Assembly (NCBI RefSeq): GCF_003403035.1
Contig: NZ_QURN01000006.1
Location: 62,001-126,000, forward strand
Source: Mesorhizobium denitrificans
GTDB taxonomy: Bacteria > Pseudomonadota > Alphaproteobacteria > Rhizobiales > Rhizobiaceae
Length of the DNA stretch: 64,000 nucleotides
Direction: 5' to 3'
Every line of letters starts with the position of its first letter. Position 1 is the stretch's first letter. Of this stretch, positions 43,812 to 53,888 are shown piece after piece. The notes below the pieces were generated by a model. It did not search any database and was not told the DNA's origin. It worked only from the letters and a program-made list of their open reading frames with translations. The position numbers and the translations under genes were made by a program.

Positions 43812-45394
43812 TCGGAGGTTCTCCCAAGCCGGTCGGCGATGAGCATGAGCGCAAGGCAGAGCGCGCCAAGCAGTAGCGCAATGCCTGCCGCATCCTGCGT
43901 GCGATAGCTGCCCATGCGGCCAAGCAGAAGGTATGGCAAAGTCTGCACCGCATCTGACCCGAAAAGAGCGATGACGCCGAGATCGCCCAGCGACAGCGCC
44001 ATTGCGAATGCAAGCCCGGTCATCATGGGGCGGCGCAGCACGGGCCAATCGATCAGGCGCAGGCGGTTCCAGCCGGTGATGCCAAGCTGCGAGGCAATGC
44101 GGTCGTGGCGCGTGGCGGCGGCATCATGCGCGGGACGAATTGCGCGGATGGCGAAGGGCATGGCCATGACGGCGTTGACGGCGACGACCATGACGGGCGC
44201 GACACTGAAAACGTCGACATGATTGCGCAGCAGCAAGAACCAGCCGGAGCCTATGACGATGGGCGGAACGATCAGCACGAAGCCTGCGCCCGTATCGAAA
44301 ATGCGCTCCAGAAAGCTGGCTGTGGCGGAGCGGCGGGCGCTGGCGAGGCTCCAGCGCGCGGCCACCAGCGACCAAGATATTGCGAGGCAGAGGATTGCGG
44401 AACAACTGGCGAGTATGAGGCTCGTCAGTGCGGCGTTCTGCACCGCGTTTTCGGTGATGAGACGTGCGAGGTCGGCGCGAAGTCCCGCGATGATTGTTGC
44501 GACCATCGGGGACAAGACGAACAGCGCGGCGAGAAGAAGGATGATGCTGTTGGCAATGGTTTCGGGCGTCGAGGGCGACACGGCCTTGCGGCGCGATACG
44601 GCAAGGTTTGCATCGCCTGCAACGTTTGCGCCGACGCGCGTCAACACGGCGATGACGATGGCGGTCAGGATGATTTGCAGGACCGTGACGGCAACTGCGC
44701 GCGCGGGATCGAAATCAAAACGGAGAGCTTGATAGATCGCGACTTCCAGCGTCGTGGCGCGTGGACCGCCGCCGAGCGTCAGCACGATGGTGAAAGAGGT
44801 GATGCACAGCATGAAGACCAGCCCGGCGACAGCAGGTAATGCGCGGCGCAAGGCGGGCCATTCGATGAAGATGAAGGTCGAGCGCGCATTCATGCCGAGT
44901 TGCGCTGCGAGCCGCCATTGGTCAGTAGGGATCGTGTCGAGCGCTTCAAGCAAAAGCCGTGTTGCAAGCGGCATGTTGAAAAACACGTGCGCGACGAGAA
45001 TGCCGGACAGGCCGTAAATGCCAGGCCACCCATCGCCCCAAAATGTGGCGAATAATCCCGCACGACCAAGCAACGCCAATATGCCGAGCGCAGCGACGAT
45101 TGCCGGCAGCGCCAGCGGCACGGCGAACAGTTTCAGGATGAGGCTGCGCCCGATGAAATCAGGATGTCGGGAGAGTGCGCGCGCCACAAGGATTGCCGGA
45201 GCGACGGACAGCAATGTGGAAAGCAGCGCCTGCCAGAGCGTGAAGCGCGCGACGCGAAACAGATAGGGATCGAACGCTGCGATGGCGGCGGGCAGGTTGG
45301 TGAAGCTTTCCGACAGCAGCCCCGCAAACGCGCCGCCAATAAGCAGCGCGATTGCAGCAAGAGCCAAAAGGCCCGGAGTGATCGATCTGCTCAA
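43808..45394 (-). CDS. thiP: Thiamine ABC transporter permease
   Basis: 528 residues, about 12 spans, two copies of the binding-protein-dependent permease domain in one chain (about 50-260 and 300-510), as normal for ThiP. Each half has the EAA-type loop ([20 protein letters not shown] in the first). Inner membrane. The start abuts the thiB stop (1 bp) and the end overlaps thiQ by 4 bp, so translation is coupled. Confidence 0.95.
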   Translation of the reverse strand: MSRSITPGLLALAAIALLIGGAFAGLLSESFTNLPAAIAAFDPYLFRVARFTLWQALLSTLLSVAPAILVARALSRHPDFIGRSLILKLFAVPLALPAIVAALGILALLGRAGLFATFWGDGWPGIYGLSGILVAHVFFNMPLATRLLLEALDTIPTDQWRLAAQLGMNARSTFIFIEWPALRRALPAVAGLVFMLCITSFTIVLTLGGGPRATTLEVAIYQALRFDFDPARAVAVTVLQIILTAIVIAVLTRVGANVAGDANLAVSRRKAVSPSTPETIANSIILLLAALFVLSPMVATIIAGLRADLARLITENAVQNAALTSLILASCSAILCLAISWSLVAARWSLASARRSATASFLERIFDTGAGFVLIVPPIVIGSGWFLLLRNHVDVFSVAPVMVVAVNAVMAMPFAIRAIRPAHDAAATRHDRIASQLGITGWNRLRLIDWPVLRRPMMTGLAFAMALSLGDLGVIALFGSDAVQTLPYLLLGRMGSYRTQDAAGIALLLGALCLALMLIADRLGRTSE

Positions 45395-46390
45395 CTATTG
45401 ACCCATGACCGAAAGCCACTCATCCGTCCATGCCTTGCGGTTGCGCTCGACAATGTCCGGCGCGAAGAGAAGTGGCTTGACCGGCTGGGGCAATGTTCCG
45501 AACGCGGGGTTCAGCGGCTTCGAGGTTTTGGCTGCCGGAAACATCCAGTTCGTTTCGGGGATTACATCCTGAAACGCGGTGCTGGTCATGAAGCTCATGA
45601 ACTTTTCAGCAAGCGGGTTCTGGGCGCCTGTGTTGGTGACACCGGCCACCTCTACCTGCATGTAATTGCCCTCCTGAAACACCGTCGCCTTGTAGGTGTC
45701 GACCTTCTCGGCAATCAAATGGTAGGCGGGCGAAGTCGTGTAAGACAGCACCATCGGAGCTTCGCCCTTGGTGAACAGGCCATAGGCTTCGCTCCAGCCG
45801 GGCGTAACGGTAAGCACGCGGCCCTTGAGTTTCGCCCAGGCTTCGCCAGCCTTGTCGCCATAGACCGAGCGCATCCACAATACGAGCGCGAGTCCCGGCG
45901 TTGAAGTGCGTGGATCCTCAATGATGATCTTCTCGCTCGAATTACCCTCGACCAACTCCTTGAGGCTCTTTGGCGGGTTGGGCAGCTTGTCCTTGTTGTA
46001 GACGACGGAGAAATAGCCGTAGTCGTAAGGAACGAATGTATCGTCGTTCCAGCCGCCGGGGACTGTGAGTTCTCCGATTTTGCCGTGTGGTGCAAACAGG
46101 CCGGTCGACTTTGCTTCGGCGGTCAGATTGGTGTCGAGGCCAAGCACGATGTCGGCCTTGGTGGCTTTGCCTTCCAGCTTAAGGCGGTTGAGCAGGGCCA
46201 CGCCATCTGCGACGGAAACAAATTCCAGATCGCAATTGCATTGTGCTTCAAAGGCTTTTTCGACCTGCGGCCCCGGTCCCCATTCGGCTGTGAAGCTTTC
46301 ATAGGTATAGACCGTCAGTTTGTCTGCTGCAGACACAGGCGCGGCAAACAAAAGAACAGCAGTTGAAACAGAGGCGAACAGGTGACGCAT
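45395..46390 (-). CDS. thiB: Thiamine-binding periplasmic protein
   Basis: 331 residues. Signal peptide 1-22 ([20 protein letters not shown] then AA). Type 2 periplasmic binding fold starting [20 protein letters not shown], with the family's TTSPAYH and WMFPA stretches. Binds thiamine, TMP or TPP and delivers to ThiPQ. First gene of the operon; the TPP riboswitch lies 50 bp before its start. Confidence 0.95.
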   Translation of the reverse strand: MRHLFASVSTAVLLFAAPVSAADKLTVYTYESFTAEWGPGPQVEKAFEAQCNCDLEFVSVADGVALLNRLKLEGKATKADIVLGLDTNLTAEAKSTGLFAPHGKIGELTVPGGWNDDTFVPYDYGYFSVVYNKDKLPNPPKSLKELVEGNSSEKIIIEDPRTSTPGLALVLWMRSVYGDKAGEAWAKLKGRVLTVTPGWSEAYGLFTKGEAPMVLSYTTSPAYHLIAEKVDTYKATVFQEGNYMQVEVAGVTNTGAQNPLAEKFMSFMTSTAFQDVIPETNWMFPAAKTSKPLNPAFGTLPQPVKPLLFAPDIVERNRKAWTDEWLSVMGQ

Positions 46391-46440
46391 TCAATCAATC
46401 CTTCTGTTTCGGAGTGAAATGCGTCGTGTGACCGAAGCAT

Positions 46441-46532
46441 CTAATCCCTCCGCCGGTACAAACCGGATCAGGTTCAGCGGGTTGGCGATATGCCTCTCAG
46501 CCGCAGGCGCGGCACCCCGTTAGAGCGGGGAA
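46441..46532 (-). promoter_or_regulatory. TPP (thi-box) riboswitch
   Basis: On the minus strand the conserved parts are in order: GGGGTGCC, GCTGAGAGG, ACCCGCTGAACCTGATCCGG, TACCGGCGGAGGGA. The P1 ends (CCCCGCT/TCCCTC side) close the fold. TPP binding would reduce thiBPQ expression. The distance of 50 nt to thiB suggests control at translation start. Confidence 0.95.
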
Positions 46533-46628
46533 ACACATAGGGCGGATTTTTATGCAATGCAAGTTGATGGACCTGTGCCAAGCCGAAGCCTCTGGCATCG
46601 CGCCGCATCGCCTGATAGAGCCGCGCCA

Positions 46629-47273
46629 ATGAGCCGTTTTACGATCCTTCTCGGTGGCGACTTAACCCCGACCCCGCGCCTTGCGGCGCAGGTGACCGGC
46701 ACGCGCGTGATTGCCGCCGATGCCGGTATTCGTCACGCGCAGATGCTCGGCCTCGTGCCTGAATTGTGGGTTGGCGATTTCGACTCCGTGCCTTCGAGGC
46801 TTGAGGGTGGGCTCTCCAATGTGGAACGCCGGACCTTCCCGAAAGAGAAGGACCAAACCGATGGTGAGCTTGCCGTGACAGAAGCGCTGTCGCGCGGGGC
46901 GACGTCGCTGCTCATCGCGGGCGCATTCGGCGGGCCGCGCTTCGATCACAGTTTTCTCCATGTGACTTTGGCGATCAGGCTCGCGGAGCAAGGCATTGAT
47001 GTGATGCTGACCAGCGGCGCGCAGGAAGGCACGCCGCTTTCGCCGGCAATGCAGAGCTTCGACTATGATGACGCCACGGTGTTCAGCGTGCTTGGCCTGA
47101 CGCAACTCGACGGGCTGAGCGTGGAAGGCGCGCGCTGGCCGCTAAAGGCTGTGCAGGTGCCGTTTGGTTCGTCATGGACAGTTTCAAATGAGGTGCGGGG
47201 CGCATTGCGCGCGTCGCTCTCGAAAGGCCGCGCGATGCTGCTGGCCCATCCCTATCCGGCAGAAGGTTTCTGA
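46629..47273 (+). CDS. Thiamine diphosphokinase
   Basis: 214 residues from ATG 46629; the open frame begins earlier inside the riboswitch promoter side and is not family-like. Motifs: AADAGIRHAQMLGLVPELWV, GDFDSV, FPKEKDQTDGELAV and GAFGGPRFDHSF, as in bacterial thiamine pyrophosphokinases (ThiN type). Makes TPP from thiamine with ATP, completing the uptake route encoded divergently by thiBPQ. The stop overlaps the next start (TGATGG), so it pairs with the ABC-F gene. Confidence 0.92.
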   Translation: MSRFTILLGGDLTPTPRLAAQVTGTRVIAADAGIRHAQMLGLVPELWVGDFDSVPSRLEGGLSNVERRTFPKEKDQTDGELAVTEALSRGATSLLIAGAFGGPRFDHSFLHVTLAIRLAEQGIDVMLTSGAQEGTPLSPAMQSFDYDDATVFSVLGLTQLDGLSVEGARWPLKAVQVPFGSSWTVSNEVRGALRASLSKGRAMLLAHPYPAEGF

Positions 47274-49078
47274 TGGCTCCGCCGCTTCTCAATCTCGATG
47301 GCATTAAACTGACATTTGGTGGTGCGCCGTTGCTCGATGGCGCATCGCTTTCAGTCGAGGCCGGTGATCGCGTTGCCCTTGTGGGACGCAACGGTTCCGG
47401 CAAATCCACATTGCTCAAGATCGCGGCGGGAATGGTTGAGGCGCAGGACGGCGTTGTGTTTCGCCAGCCCACGGCGACCATTCGCTATCTGCCGCAATTG
47501 CCCGACATGGATGGGTTTGCCAATGTGCGCGAGTATGTGGAGTCCGGGCTTGGGCCTGCCGATGACCCGCACCGCGCGACCTATTTGCTGGAGCATCTTG
47601 GCCTGACCGGAGACGAGCAGCCTGCCAATCTTTCCGGTGGTGAAGCGCGCCGCGCTGCTCTGGCGCGCGTTATGGCCCCGCAGCCGGACATTCTGTTGCT
47701 GGACGAGCCAACCAACCATCTGGACCTTTCAGTCATTGAATGGCTGGAAGAAGAATTGGCGCGCGGCCAGTCTGCGCTGATCGTCATTTCGCACGACCGT
47801 CGGTTTCTGGAGCGCGTTTCAAAATCGACCGTCTGGCTGGATCGGGGGCAGACGCGGCGCATGGATCGTGGGTTTGCGCATTTCGAGGAATGGCGCGACC
47901 AGATTCTGGAAGAAGAAGAACGCGAGCAACACAAGCTCGGCCGCCAGATCGTGCGCGAGGAGCACTGGCTGCGATACGGCGTGACCGCGCGACGCAAGCG
48001 CAACATGCGGCGGTTGGGCGAATTGCACGCGATGCGCCAGAAGTTCCGCTCACATCGCGGCGCAGAGGGAACAGCGGTGCTGGCCGCGAGCGATGCGAGC
48101 GAATCCGGCAAGCTGGTGATCGAGGCGAAGGAGATTTCCAAGAGTTTCGGGGAGTCGGTGATTGTCGATAGGTTTTCGACGCGCATTCAGCGTGGTGATC
48201 GCGTGGGCTTTGTGGGGCCAAACGGAGTGGGCAAGACAACGCTGCTGAAGATGCTGACCGGCGTTTTGAAACCGGATTCCGGCACTGTGCGGCTTGGCGT
48301 GAATCTGGAAATTGCGACGCTCGACCAAAAGCGCGAATCGGTTGACCCGAGCGAAACGCTGGCGAATTTTCTGACCGATGGCCGCGGGGAAAATCTCGTT
48401 GTGAATGGCGAGCAGCGACACGTCGTTTCCTACATGAAGGATTTTCTGTTTCGGCCTGAGCAGGCCCGCACGCCTGTGCGCGAACTTTCCGGCGGCGAGC
48501 GGGCGCGGCTGATTCTGGCGCGGATGCTGTCTCGCCCGGCGAATCTGCTGGTGCTCGACGAACCGACAAACGACCTGGATATGGAAACGCTGGATCTGTT
48601 GCAGGAACTGGTGGCGGGCTTTCCAGGAACCGTGCTGCTGGTGAGCCACGACCGCGATTTTCTGGACCGCACCGTGACAAGCGTGATCGCGCCGGACGGC
48701 AATGGCCGCTGGGTGGAATATGCTGGCGGCTATTCGGACATGCTGGCGCAGCGCGGCAGCAAAAAGTTGGAGGTGCGCGAGGCGAAGAGGGGCAGCGCGG
48801 GAGCGCAGACTGCCAGGGCAGAGGCGCCAAAGGCCGCTTCGAAGAAGCTGTCGTTCAAGCAGAAATTTGTCTTGGATAATCTGCCCGGAAAGATGGAGGC
48901 CCTGTCTGCCGCGATTTCCACCCTGGAAGACAAAATGGCGGACCCGGCGTTTTATGAACGCGACCCTAAAGGGTTTGCCCAGACCATAGCCATGCTCGAC
49001 AAGGAGCGCGCATCATTAGCGGCTATGGAAGAAGAATGGCTGGAACTGGAAATGCTGCGCGAGGAGTTGGAGGGGTGA
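47273..49078 (+). CDS. ABC-F family ATPase (Uup-like)
   Basis: 601 residues. Two ATPase domains in one soluble chain: GRNGSGKST with LSGGEARRAALARVMAPQPD, and GPNGVGKTT with LSGGERARLILARMLSRPAN; both have LDEPTN-type Walker B. Linker at about 225-290 is helical and basic; a C-terminal coiled coil (520-600, AISTLEDKMADPAFYERDPK) is of the Uup type, which binds branched DNA or ribosomes. No membrane domain. Starts on the stop of the thiamine diphosphokinase gene, so probably co-transcribed. Confidence 0.93.
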   Translation: MAPPLLNLDGIKLTFGGAPLLDGASLSVEAGDRVALVGRNGSGKSTLLKIAAGMVEAQDGVVFRQPTATIRYLPQLPDMDGFANVREYVESGLGPADDPHRATYLLEHLGLTGDEQPANLSGGEARRAALARVMAPQPDILLLDEPTNHLDLSVIEWLEEELARGQSALIVISHDRRFLERVSKSTVWLDRGQTRRMDRGFAHFEEWRDQILEEEEREQHKLGRQIVREEHWLRYGVTARRKRNMRRLGELHAMRQKFRSHRGAEGTAVLAASDASESGKLVIEAKEISKSFGESVIVDRFSTRIQRGDRVGFVGPNGVGKTTLLKMLTGVLKPDSGTVRLGVNLEIATLDQKRESVDPSETLANFLTDGRGENLVVNGEQRHVVSYMKDFLFRPEQARTPVRELSGGERARLILARMLSRPANLLVLDEPTNDLDMETLDLLQELVAGFPGTVLLVSHDRDFLDRTVTSVIAPDGNGRWVEYAGGYSDMLAQRGSKKLEVREAKRGSAGAQTARAEAPKAASKKLSFKQKFVLDNLPGKMEALSAAISTLEDKMADPAFYERDPKGFAQTIAMLDKERASLAAMEEEWLELEMLREELEG

Positions 49079-49100
49079 GGAATGGTCCGCGAAGCGAATG

Positions 49101-49122
49101 AAAAGCCCCGAAATGGGCTTTT
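49101..49122 (+). terminator. Terminator of the ABC-F gene
   Basis: Perfect 8-bp stem AAAAGCCC/GGGCTTTT with CGAAAT loop, 22 bp past the stop. Confidence 0.8.
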
Positions 49123-49177
49123 CAAATGACGAACGCCCGGAGCCATAGCGAAGGGCCGGGCGGTGCCCGCATACGCC

Positions 49178-49855
49178 TCATCCCGCGAAAATGACGCCGA
49201 GCGTCAGGATGAGCTGGGCGACGTAATAAAGCACCCACACGGCAATGCCAGCAGCCCAGCGACCCTGGCCGATGCTGCTCATGACGAATCGCTCGAAACC
49301 CAGAATCGTATCTGACGCCATGAAGAGCATCGCGCCGATGATGACCCAAGGCTGGCCGGTGGTGAGTGAAGCAAGACCCATAACAAGGATCGCGATGCCG
49401 TAGGCCAACACGGGAAGGCGCAGCGCTGCCGGCACTTTGCGCAACAGGATGTTTAGCGTTGCGACGGTGGTCACGGCCATGACGAAGGCTATTGTCGTGA
49501 GCAATGCGCTGGAGGCTATCGGCGCGAGCCAGCCAAGACCGTGACTCAGGAACAGCGCGATATAGGCGATGTGGGCGGCGAGGAAACTGGCCAAACCGCC
49601 GAGGAACGCAGCGTCGCCATCACGGGAAAGTGCTGCATCTCCAATTGCGCTGAGCGCGAGCGCAAGGACCAGTAGCCACGGCGCGCCCTGCATAAAAGCA
49701 AGCACGGCAAGCAATGCGATTGCCAGTGTTTTGACGGCGGTGCGGCGCAGCGATGGCGCGTGGGCGGTGGCAAACAAATAAAGGATCGCCGCGCCGACAG
49801 ACAGGATCAGCGCGCCGTTTGCGGTGTTTTCGATGCCGCCGGGGAAAGGCATCAT
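49178..49855 (-). CDS. YhhN/TMEM86 family membrane protein
   Basis: 225 residues, eight predicted spans covering nearly the whole chain. Family marks: SAIGDAALSRDGDAAFLGGL and GAMLFMASDTILGFERF, the two Asp-containing segments of YhhN/TMEM86 proteins, some of which are lysoplasmalogenases. Enzyme activity in bacteria is mostly untested. Its start overlaps the stop of the EamA transporter gene (4 bp), so both form one minus-strand unit. Confidence 0.87.
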   Translation of the reverse strand: MMPFPGGIENTANGALILSVGAAILYLFATAHAPSLRRTAVKTLAIALLAVLAFMQGAPWLLVLALALSAIGDAALSRDGDAAFLGGLASFLAAHIAYIALFLSHGLGWLAPIASSALLTTIAFVMAVTTVATLNILLRKVPAALRLPVLAYGIAILVMGLASLTTGQPWVIIGAMLFMASDTILGFERFVMSSIGQGRWAAGIAVWVLYYVAQLILTLGVIFAG

Positions 49856-50742
49856 GGCTGCGGCTCCGTGATGGCTTTTTTATCTTCGCCGAAAAGCAGG
49901 GACTTCGCGGCGAGAACCGCACCGCTCGTGATGAGCAGGCACGCAACGAGAATGCGCGGCGTTGGCTCGGCAAAGCCGGCCACAATGAGCACCAATGTTG
50001 AAAGCAGCGGCGAGGCATAGCTGGCTGCGCCGAGCACCTGAATGTTGCCGCGCTTCACGCCGTGATCCCATGCGTAAAATGCAGCGCCGACCGGCATGAG
50101 CCCAAGCCCAAGTACGGCAAGCCATTGCGTTGGGTTGGCGGGCAGAACGGTTTGCTCGAGCGCAAAATGGCAGATGAGCGATAGAATCGCTGTGGCGGCG
50201 CAGAACCATGTCACGATGCTGGTGGGCACGGATGGAAAGCGGCGCGACAGTAGCGAATAGCCCGACCAAAGGAATGCGCAGACGAATGCCATTGCATAGC
50301 CGAAGGAATATTGCGGGTCGAAAGACAAACCGCCGCCCTTGGTGATGATGAGGATCGTGCCGCAGAGGCCAAGCAATGCGCCAGCGACGTGATACCAGCG
50401 CAGGCGTTCGCCCGGCATGAGCGCAGACCCAACCACGATGAACAGGGGCCAGAGATAGGCGATCAGACTGGCCTCGACGGCTGGCGCGTTGCGTAGCGCT
50501 GTGAAGTAGAAAAAGTGATAACCGAACAGGCCGCCAATGCCGATGAGCCAGACGACAGGCGGGATCGAGACTTTCTCCGTTGGTGGCGAAAAGAAGCGTG
50601 CGACCACGCCCACGAGTGTGCCGATCGTGAAGGTCATTGCGGAGAGCAGAAATGGCGGGACATCGCCGGAGGCATCGGTGAGCAACGCCAGCAACGCCCA
50701 CATGGCAACTGCCGTGAAGCCGATCAATGTGGCTCTACCCAT
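49852..50742 (-). CDS. EamA/DMT-family exporter (YddG-like)
   Basis: 296 residues, ten spans in two EamA repeats (about 5-140 and 150-285). The first repeat begins with IGFTAVAMWALLALLTDASG and holds YLWPLFIVVGSALMPGERLR, like the aromatic amino-acid exporter YddG. Inner membrane. Exports amino acids or related metabolites; the substrate is inferred from branch features only. First gene of the pair with yhhN. Confidence 0.85.
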   Translation of the reverse strand: MGRATLIGFTAVAMWALLALLTDASGDVPPFLLSAMTFTIGTLVGVVARFFSPPTEKVSIPPVVWLIGIGGLFGYHFFYFTALRNAPAVEASLIAYLWPLFIVVGSALMPGERLRWYHVAGALLGLCGTILIITKGGGLSFDPQYSFGYAMAFVCAFLWSGYSLLSRRFPSVPTSIVTWFCAATAILSLICHFALEQTVLPANPTQWLAVLGLGLMPVGAAFYAWDHGVKRGNIQVLGAASYASPLLSTLVLIVAGFAEPTPRILVACLLITSGAVLAAKSLLFGEDKKAITEPQP

Positions 50743-50767
50743 TTCCCGCTCCCATGGCGCGGGGTGG

Positions 50768-51550
50768 TTAGCCCTTCGTGCGACGCGCCGTAACTGTTAC
50801 CGTGCCGATCTTGGTGCCCACGGTTGCATAAACCGGAGCGTATATGCCGGTCTTGCCAAGCGGCGCAAACGCGATGGTGATTTTAGACTGATTTTTCAGG
50901 TAGGCCAACGAACTCGAATCAGGCCGATAGCCGGAAACGGGCACGAATTTTGCCGAGCAGGTGACGGCCTCGTCGCCATATCCTGGAACATCGCCCGTGG
51001 AAATATGGCCCAGCACGACATTGGCGCGCATTTCACCATCATAGACCTTGATCGTGCGGGTGCAGATTTCCGCAGGCGATTTCACGCGCAGAAGCGTGGC
51101 CGATATCGGGTCGGAGACGGCGCTTAAATCGCCTGCGCGCAGCGGTATCCAACGGCGGCGTTTCTTCGTGGGCGGCGTGTTGACGGTTTTGACGACATTG
51201 CCGTCGGCAAAGGTGATCGATGTGCGCTGCGATTTCCTGCCGGATTTGTAACTGGTGTTGAATGCAGCCGGAATCACACCCTGCGGACCGATGCGGCCCG
51301 CGAACGAGCTTGAGCCGGTGGTGCTGTCGAAGATTTTCGCAATGCCCGCACTGCTGACTGAACCGTTGATGCGCACCTGATCGCCATTGAACGTGCTGGT
51401 GAAGGTGGAGCGCGCGATGGGCAGGCCGAGATAGCTCACCGTATATTCGCCTGTATAAATTTCAGCCGCATTTGCAGCGCCCGCCGAAAACAGCAGGCAC
51501 GCGGCCAGATAATATGCTGTTTGCCTCGAATGATTGGCCATAGTGCCCAT
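50768..51550 (-). CDS. DUF3108-type exported protein
   Basis: 260 residues (or 257 from ATG 51541). Signal peptide up to about 29 (LAACLLFSAGAANAAE). The rest is beta-rich: YTGEYTVSYLGLPIARSTFT, then a TSYKSGRKSQRTSITFADGN strand pair and VYDGEMRANVVL, the lipocalin-like pattern of DUF3108. Periplasmic, function unknown; family members are linked with envelope lipids. Convergent with nothing and transcribed on its own, 26 bp before the EamA gene, so it may be the head of that unit. Confidence 0.8.
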   Translation of the reverse strand: MGTMANHSRQTAYYLAACLLFSAGAANAAEIYTGEYTVSYLGLPIARSTFTSTFNGDQVRINGSVSSAGIAKIFDSTTGSSSFAGRIGPQGVIPAAFNTSYKSGRKSQRTSITFADGNVVKTVNTPPTKKRRRWIPLRAGDLSAVSDPISATLLRVKSPAEICTRTIKVYDGEMRANVVLGHISTGDVPGYGDEAVTCSAKFVPVSGYRPDSSSLAYLKNQSKITIAFAPLGKTGIYAPVYATVGTKIGTVTVTARRTKG

Positions 51551-51764
51551 ATTGCCCGTGCGTTACCCAGTTAAGAACGCGTGCTGCCCAAGTCCAGAGG
51601 TTATAAATCCGGCCAGAATAAGGTTCTGCACTGCTGTCGCGCTTGACGCATCGACAAAATGACACTAATGAGCGGCCAACTTTCCATGAGGCCGCTTGCT
51701 TGACCGCGCGCCCGGCGGCGCCGCGAGGCTTGTTGGCTCAAGAAGATAACTGAAGGTACGAAAA

Positions 51765-52058
51765 ATGTCCCGCTCTTGCGAACTGACCGGCAAAGGCGTC
51801 CAGTCCGGCAATAATGTGAGCCACGCGAACAACAAGACGCGTCGCCGCTTCCTGCCGAACCTCGTTAATGTGACGCTGATCTCTGAAACCCTTAACCAGA
51901 ACGTGCGCCTGCGCGTTTCGGCCAACGCTCTGCGTTCGGTCGAGCATCGCGGTGGCCTCGATGCGTTTCTGGTCAAGGCTGATGCTGCCGAGCTTTCGCA
52001 GAAGGCTCGTCTGCTGAAGAAGCAGATCGCCAAGAAGCAGGCTGAACAGCCCGCTTAA
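51765..52058 (+). CDS. rpmB: 50S ribosomal protein L28
   Basis: 97 residues, GAAGG 8 bp before ATG. L28 pattern: [20 protein letters not shown] (1-20), [17 protein letters not shown], then [20 protein letters not shown]. Zinc-free type without the Cys pairs. The last 25 residues are a Lys/Ala helix common in alphaproteobacteria. Followed by a terminator. Confidence 0.97.
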   Translation: MSRSCELTGKGVQSGNNVSHANNKTRRRFLPNLVNVTLISETLNQNVRLRVSANALRSVEHRGGLDAFLVKADAAELSQKARLLKKQIAKKQAEQPA

Positions 52059-52087
52059 GCCTTTCAGGCGGGGGACAACCGCCTTTG

Positions 52088-52120
52088 GAGCCTTGATCGT
52101 TCGCGGTCGGGCTCCTTTTC
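52088..52120 (+). terminator. Terminator of rpmB
   Basis: Stacked stem GGAGCC-TT-GATCG, TTCG tetraloop, CGGTC-G-GGCTCC, then TTTT; 29 bp past the stop. Confidence 0.88.
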
Positions 52121-52156
52121 ATTGATGGCGAAGCAATGTAGCTTTCGCCGCACCAA

Positions 52157-52185
52157 CTGGTTCCATCACCCAGGATAAAAAAATG
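52157..52185 (+). promoter_or_regulatory. Candidate preQ1-I riboswitch reaching into the start codon
   Basis: CTGG (52157-52160) pairs with CCAG (52170-52173); the loop begins TTC (GGTTC overall) and is followed by GATAAAAAAATG, close to the preQ1-I class plan: stem, TTC-loop, stem, A-rich tail. The loop CAT (52164-52166) can pair with the start codon ATG (52183-52185), giving the pseudoknot P2. The 3' stem strand contains the likely ribosome site AGGA. PreQ1-I switches are known before queuosine transporters. The last base identities deviate from the consensus CTA. Confidence 0.5.
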
Positions 52186-52860
52186 AAGCGATCAGCGCTC
52201 TATTTTCCTTTTGTACTCGCTATGGCCGTGGTGGTCGTGGCGTCGAATATTCTCGTGCAGTTTCCTGTTCAGGGACAGGTCGGAGGCTTGCAGCTTGCCG
52301 ATATTCTGACATGGGGTGCGTTCACCTATCCTTTTGCGTTTCTGGTCACGGACCTTGCCAACCGGCGCTACGGACCGGCCGTGGCGCGGCGAATCGTGTT
52401 CATCGGCTTCATGCTTGCGGTGACATGCTCGATCATCATTCCGCCGCTGCTGTTCAAGCTGGGCCTGATTGAGTTTGGGACAGCGGCGGGGCGGCTGGTG
52501 CGGATTGCAGCAGCGTCGGGCGCGGCGTTTTTGACGGCGCAGCTTCTGGACGTGACCGTGTTCAACTGGCTGCGCAAGAAAAGCTGGTGGCGCGCGCCGA
52601 TCTTTGGAACGCTTGCGGGCTCGGTGTTCGATACAGCGATTTTCTTCTCGGTTGCCTTTGCTGCGGCATTCGCTTTTGTCGGGCCGAATGATGATTTCGC
52701 GCTTGAGACTGCGCCGCTGCTTGGCGTGTTTGGGGCGGAAGCGGCGCGCTGGGTTTCCTGGGCGGTCGGCGATTTCAGCGTGAAGCTGCTGATCGCGGTG
52801 TTCGCACTGATTCCGTACCGGCTGATTGCTGCACGCTGGAGCCCGCCGGTTGCGGTTTAA
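52183..52860 (+). CDS. yhhQ: Queuosine-precursor transporter (YhhQ/QPTR family)
   Basis: 225 residues, six spans. Family marks: VVVASNILVQFPV (first helix), LADILTWGAFTYPFAFLVTD (characteristic T-Y-P-x-x-F-L-V-T-D) with LANRRYGPAVARRIV. Imports preQ0 or preQ1 for tRNA queuosine. The start lies in a preQ1-I-like fold, so uptake would shut off when precursor is plentiful. The stop overlaps the convergent phytase-like gene by 3 bp. Confidence 0.92.
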   Translation: MKRSALYFPFVLAMAVVVVASNILVQFPVQGQVGGLQLADILTWGAFTYPFAFLVTDLANRRYGPAVARRIVFIGFMLAVTCSIIIPPLLFKLGLIEFGTAAGRLVRIAAASGAAFLTAQLLDVTVFNWLRKKSWWRAPIFGTLAGSVFDTAIFFSVAFAAAFAFVGPNDDFALETAPLLGVFGAEAARWVSWAVGDFSVKLLIAVFALIPYRLIAARWSPPVAV

Positions 52861-53888
52861 TCGAGCAGGCGGAATTCGAGATAGAGATTGCGCTGGAGCA
52901 TCGACTGATTGTCGTCTGACATCATCGAAATGATGGTGGCGCCGTCTGCGCGCTGCCACACGTCCAGCGCTTCCATATTGTCGATCTGGTAGCCCATATT
53001 GGTCTGGATCAGCAGGGGACCGTCGAGAGCTTGTGCGCCGCCAGCGATGAGATCGCCGGGAATGCGGCGCATCCTCATGCCCACGCCGCTGGCAATGGAG
53101 AATGAGCGCTCCAGCAGGAGCAGATCGCCATTGGGCAGCAATGCGCCGTCTGTAATGTCGAATGGTTCGTGTCGCTTGACGGTGAATATGCCTTTGCGCG
53201 GGCCGCTCAAAACAGCGCCAAAAATATCGCCGTTCTTGTCGAGGCTCTTTTCCGTGATCGTGACGATGGCGCCTTGCAGGGGGCTATCGTCTGCCGAGTA
53301 AACGACCGTTTCGAAGCTGCGGTTCAGACGAAGCTCGTGACGGGGGATCAGGAAGTCGAGCGTTTTGAAGGCATCGCGCATGTGGCCGGGCTCGATGTGG
53401 TACTGCGCAATGCGGTGCTCTCGCTCCAGACCAACAGTGGCAACGCCATCGCGAACGGCCAGGCCTTCGGCATCGGACAGCCATTTCTTGACGACCGGAT
53501 TGCCGTTGGCATCGACGAATTGCTGTAGCGTGTAGTTGGTGAAGCCGTTCGGGCGCATTTCCGCATCGTGCGTGACGGTGCCGAATGCCCAGAAGCCGGT
53601 GTCAGCTACCGCGATGAAATCCGAACCGGGCTTCAGAAAGCGAAACGCGGAGATGGCGCCGAAATCGTAAGAACTGCCGGTGAGTTCCAGCCCACCGACA
53701 AATTCGAGCGAGCCAAAGCGCGTCTGCTCGCTACCGACTTCAAAATATTGGATCGGGCGGGCCTTAACTTCAACTTGCTCAACCGCATCACGACCCAATG
53801 ATGGGTACGGCAGCGCAAGTGCCAGAAGGATAGTTAAAAGAGCGAGAAGCCCGCGCAGGGGCGGCAAACGGCTGAGCCGGATTGTCAT
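52857..53888 (-). CDS. Exported esterase-like phytase-family protein
   Basis: 343 residues. Signal peptide about 1-31 ([20 protein letters not shown]). The body is a beta-propeller-like domain with [40 protein letters not shown] and [20 protein letters not shown], the arrangement of the esterase-like-activity-of-phytase domain (PF13449). Periplasmic. Substrate not known. It overlaps cobT by 4 bp (ATGA at 53885), so it lies at the end of the cob transcript. Confidence 0.82.
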   Translation of the reverse strand: MTIRLSRLPPLRGLLALLTILLALALPYPSLGRDAVEQVEVKARPIQYFEVGSEQTRFGSLEFVGGLELTGSSYDFGAISAFRFLKPGSDFIAVADTGFWAFGTVTHDAEMRPNGFTNYTLQQFVDANGNPVVKKWLSDAEGLAVRDGVATVGLEREHRIAQYHIEPGHMRDAFKTLDFLIPRHELRLNRSFETVVYSADDSPLQGAIVTITEKSLDKNGDIFGAVLSGPRKGIFTVKRHEPFDITDGALLPNGDLLLLERSFSIASGVGMRMRRIPGDLIAGGAQALDGPLLIQTNMGYQIDNMEALDVWQRADGATIISMMSDDNQSMLQRNLYLEFRLLD

